Shown one piece after another: positions 13,613 through 14,084 of a DNA stretch of 14,084 nucleotides; positions within the stretch are counted from its first letter, which is position 1, and each line of letters begins with the position of its first letter. Position numbers and translations under genes: made by a program. Origin of the DNA: CAZRHH01 sp964599885 (GTDB taxonomy: Bacteria > Chloroflexota > Dehalococcoidia > DSTF01 > JACRBR01). Under the pieces are notes generated by a model. That model did no database searches and was not told the DNA's origin. It worked only from the letters and a program-made list of their open reading frames with translations. The stretch spans positions 1 to 14,084 of the forward strand of contig CAZRHH010000078.1 in NCBI GenBank assembly GCA_964599885.1, in the 5' to 3' direction.

Positions 13613-13637
13613 TAGGGACAGGTCTTCAGACCTGTCC
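13613..13637 (+). repeat. GTAG-headed hairpin repeat, copy C
   Basis: A GTAG-like head (13612-13615) precedes the perfect 9-bp stem GGACAGGTC (13616-13624), loop TTCA, GACCTGTCC (13629-13637). It lies in the 142-bp gap between the NYN gene and lysC, 37 nt before the lysC ATG. No T-run follows. The GTAG-plus-variable-hairpin layout is shared with 397-420 and 3964-3987. Confidence 0.6.
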
Positions 13638-13673
13638 GCTCTCGTTCGAAACGCGCGCACAAGCGGAGCACAC

Positions 13674-14084
13674 ATGACCCTGGTAGTCCAAAAATACGGT
13701 GGATCCTCCGTGGCCACGGCTGAGCGGATCACGCACGTCGCCGCGCGCATCAAACTGCGCGCCGCCGCCGGCGACCGCATCGTCGCCGTCGTCTCCGCGA
13801 TGGGCGATACGACGGACACGCTGATCGAGCTCGCGCACCAAATCACGGATCAGCCGCACGCGCGCGAAATGGACGTGCTGCTCAGCACGGGCGAAACGCA
13901 GACCAGCGCGCTCATGGTGATGGCGCTGCACGAGTGCGGCGTCGAAGCGATCAGTCTCTCCGGCGGCCAGGCCGGCATGCGCACCTCCGCCGTCCACCGC
14001 AACGCCCGCATCCTCGCCATCGAACCAAAGCGCGTGCGCGAGGAGGTCGAGCGCGGCCGCGTCGTCATCGTCGCCGGGTTCCAG
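13674..14084 (+). CDS. lysC: Aspartate kinase, 5' part (runs off the window)
   Basis: The first 137 codons of an aspartokinase, which phosphorylates aspartate in the first step to lysine, methionine, threonine and diaminopimelate. The opening VQKYGGSSVATAERI (5-19) carries the ATP-binding KxGGSSV signature, followed by VAVVSAMGDTTDTLIELA, STGETQTSALMVMALHE (the GE motif of the family) and AISLSGGQAGM. The ATG at 13674 is supported by GGAG 5 nt upstream. The C-terminal ACT domains that would carry feedback control are outside the window, so the isoform cannot be told. Confidence 0.95.
   Translation, partial: MTLVVQKYGGSSVATAERITHVAARIKLRAAAGDRIVAVVSAMGDTTDTLIELAHQITDQPHAREMDVLLSTGETQTSALMVMALHECGVEAISLSGGQAGMRTSAVHRNARILAIEPKRVREEVERGRVVIVAGFQ

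Overview
The window is about 14 kb of GC-rich bacterial chromosome with compact, mostly housekeeping genes on both strands. There are no rRNA, tRNA, CRISPR or transposase genes that I can see. I infer Chloroflexota (Dehalococcoidia or SAR202-like) from the style of the region: secreted proteins with Thr-Pro linkers and a single dockerin/EF-hand, a lone parB, an SsuD-like flavin monooxygenase, GTAG-headed hairpin repeats and SD-less genes. No marker gene here fixes the phylum, so treat this as a guess.

Layout. 1-382: the 3' end of ribD (riboflavin). 383-587: a gene-less stretch with two hairpin repeats and a terminator that could serve both strands. 588-2753 (-): a large secreted cohesin-like/dockerin protein with its own sigma70-type promoter. 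2898 to about 3475 (-): the broken 3' end of a subtilisin-like protease with a C-terminal dockerin. It has lost its 5' end and is interrupted by an in-frame TGA. 3496-3945 (+): a cupredoxin lipoprotein whose ribosome binding site lies at the edge of that remnant. 4071-4583 (+): trmO, convergent with parB at 4596-5462 (-). 5699-6619 (+): a metallo-beta-lactamase-fold hydrolase, convergent with a VOC/PhnB-like protein at 6657-7082 (-). 7242-8402 (+): ssuD.

8480-10096 (+): a beta-class DNA methyltransferase fused to an Mrr-like nuclease-fold domain, followed 15 bp later by an unrecognised 70-residue gene that looks co-transcribed. 10344-10958 (-): a nitroreductase. 10965-11363: two tandem, almost identical copies of a 200 bp non-coding unit. 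11382-12767 (-): folC. 12768-13009: a regulatory-looking gap with inverted repeats and three CTATAG palindromes. 13010-13531 (+): a NYN-domain protein, probably a nuclease. 13674 to the end: the start of an aspartate kinase.

The genes do not form one pathway; most are single-gene transcription units. ribD and folC both serve pteridine/flavin vitamin synthesis, and lysC opens the aspartate family. The items most worth a second look are the methyltransferase-nuclease fusion with its small partner, the decayed subtilase-dockerin gene with a readable tail beyond a TGA, the 200 bp tandem duplication, the family of GTAG-headed hairpins, and a set of genes with no Shine-Dalgarno but a TANNNT box 6-8 nt before the ATG, which suggests leaderless transcripts. 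No complete, clearly new system can be demonstrated from the sequence alone.
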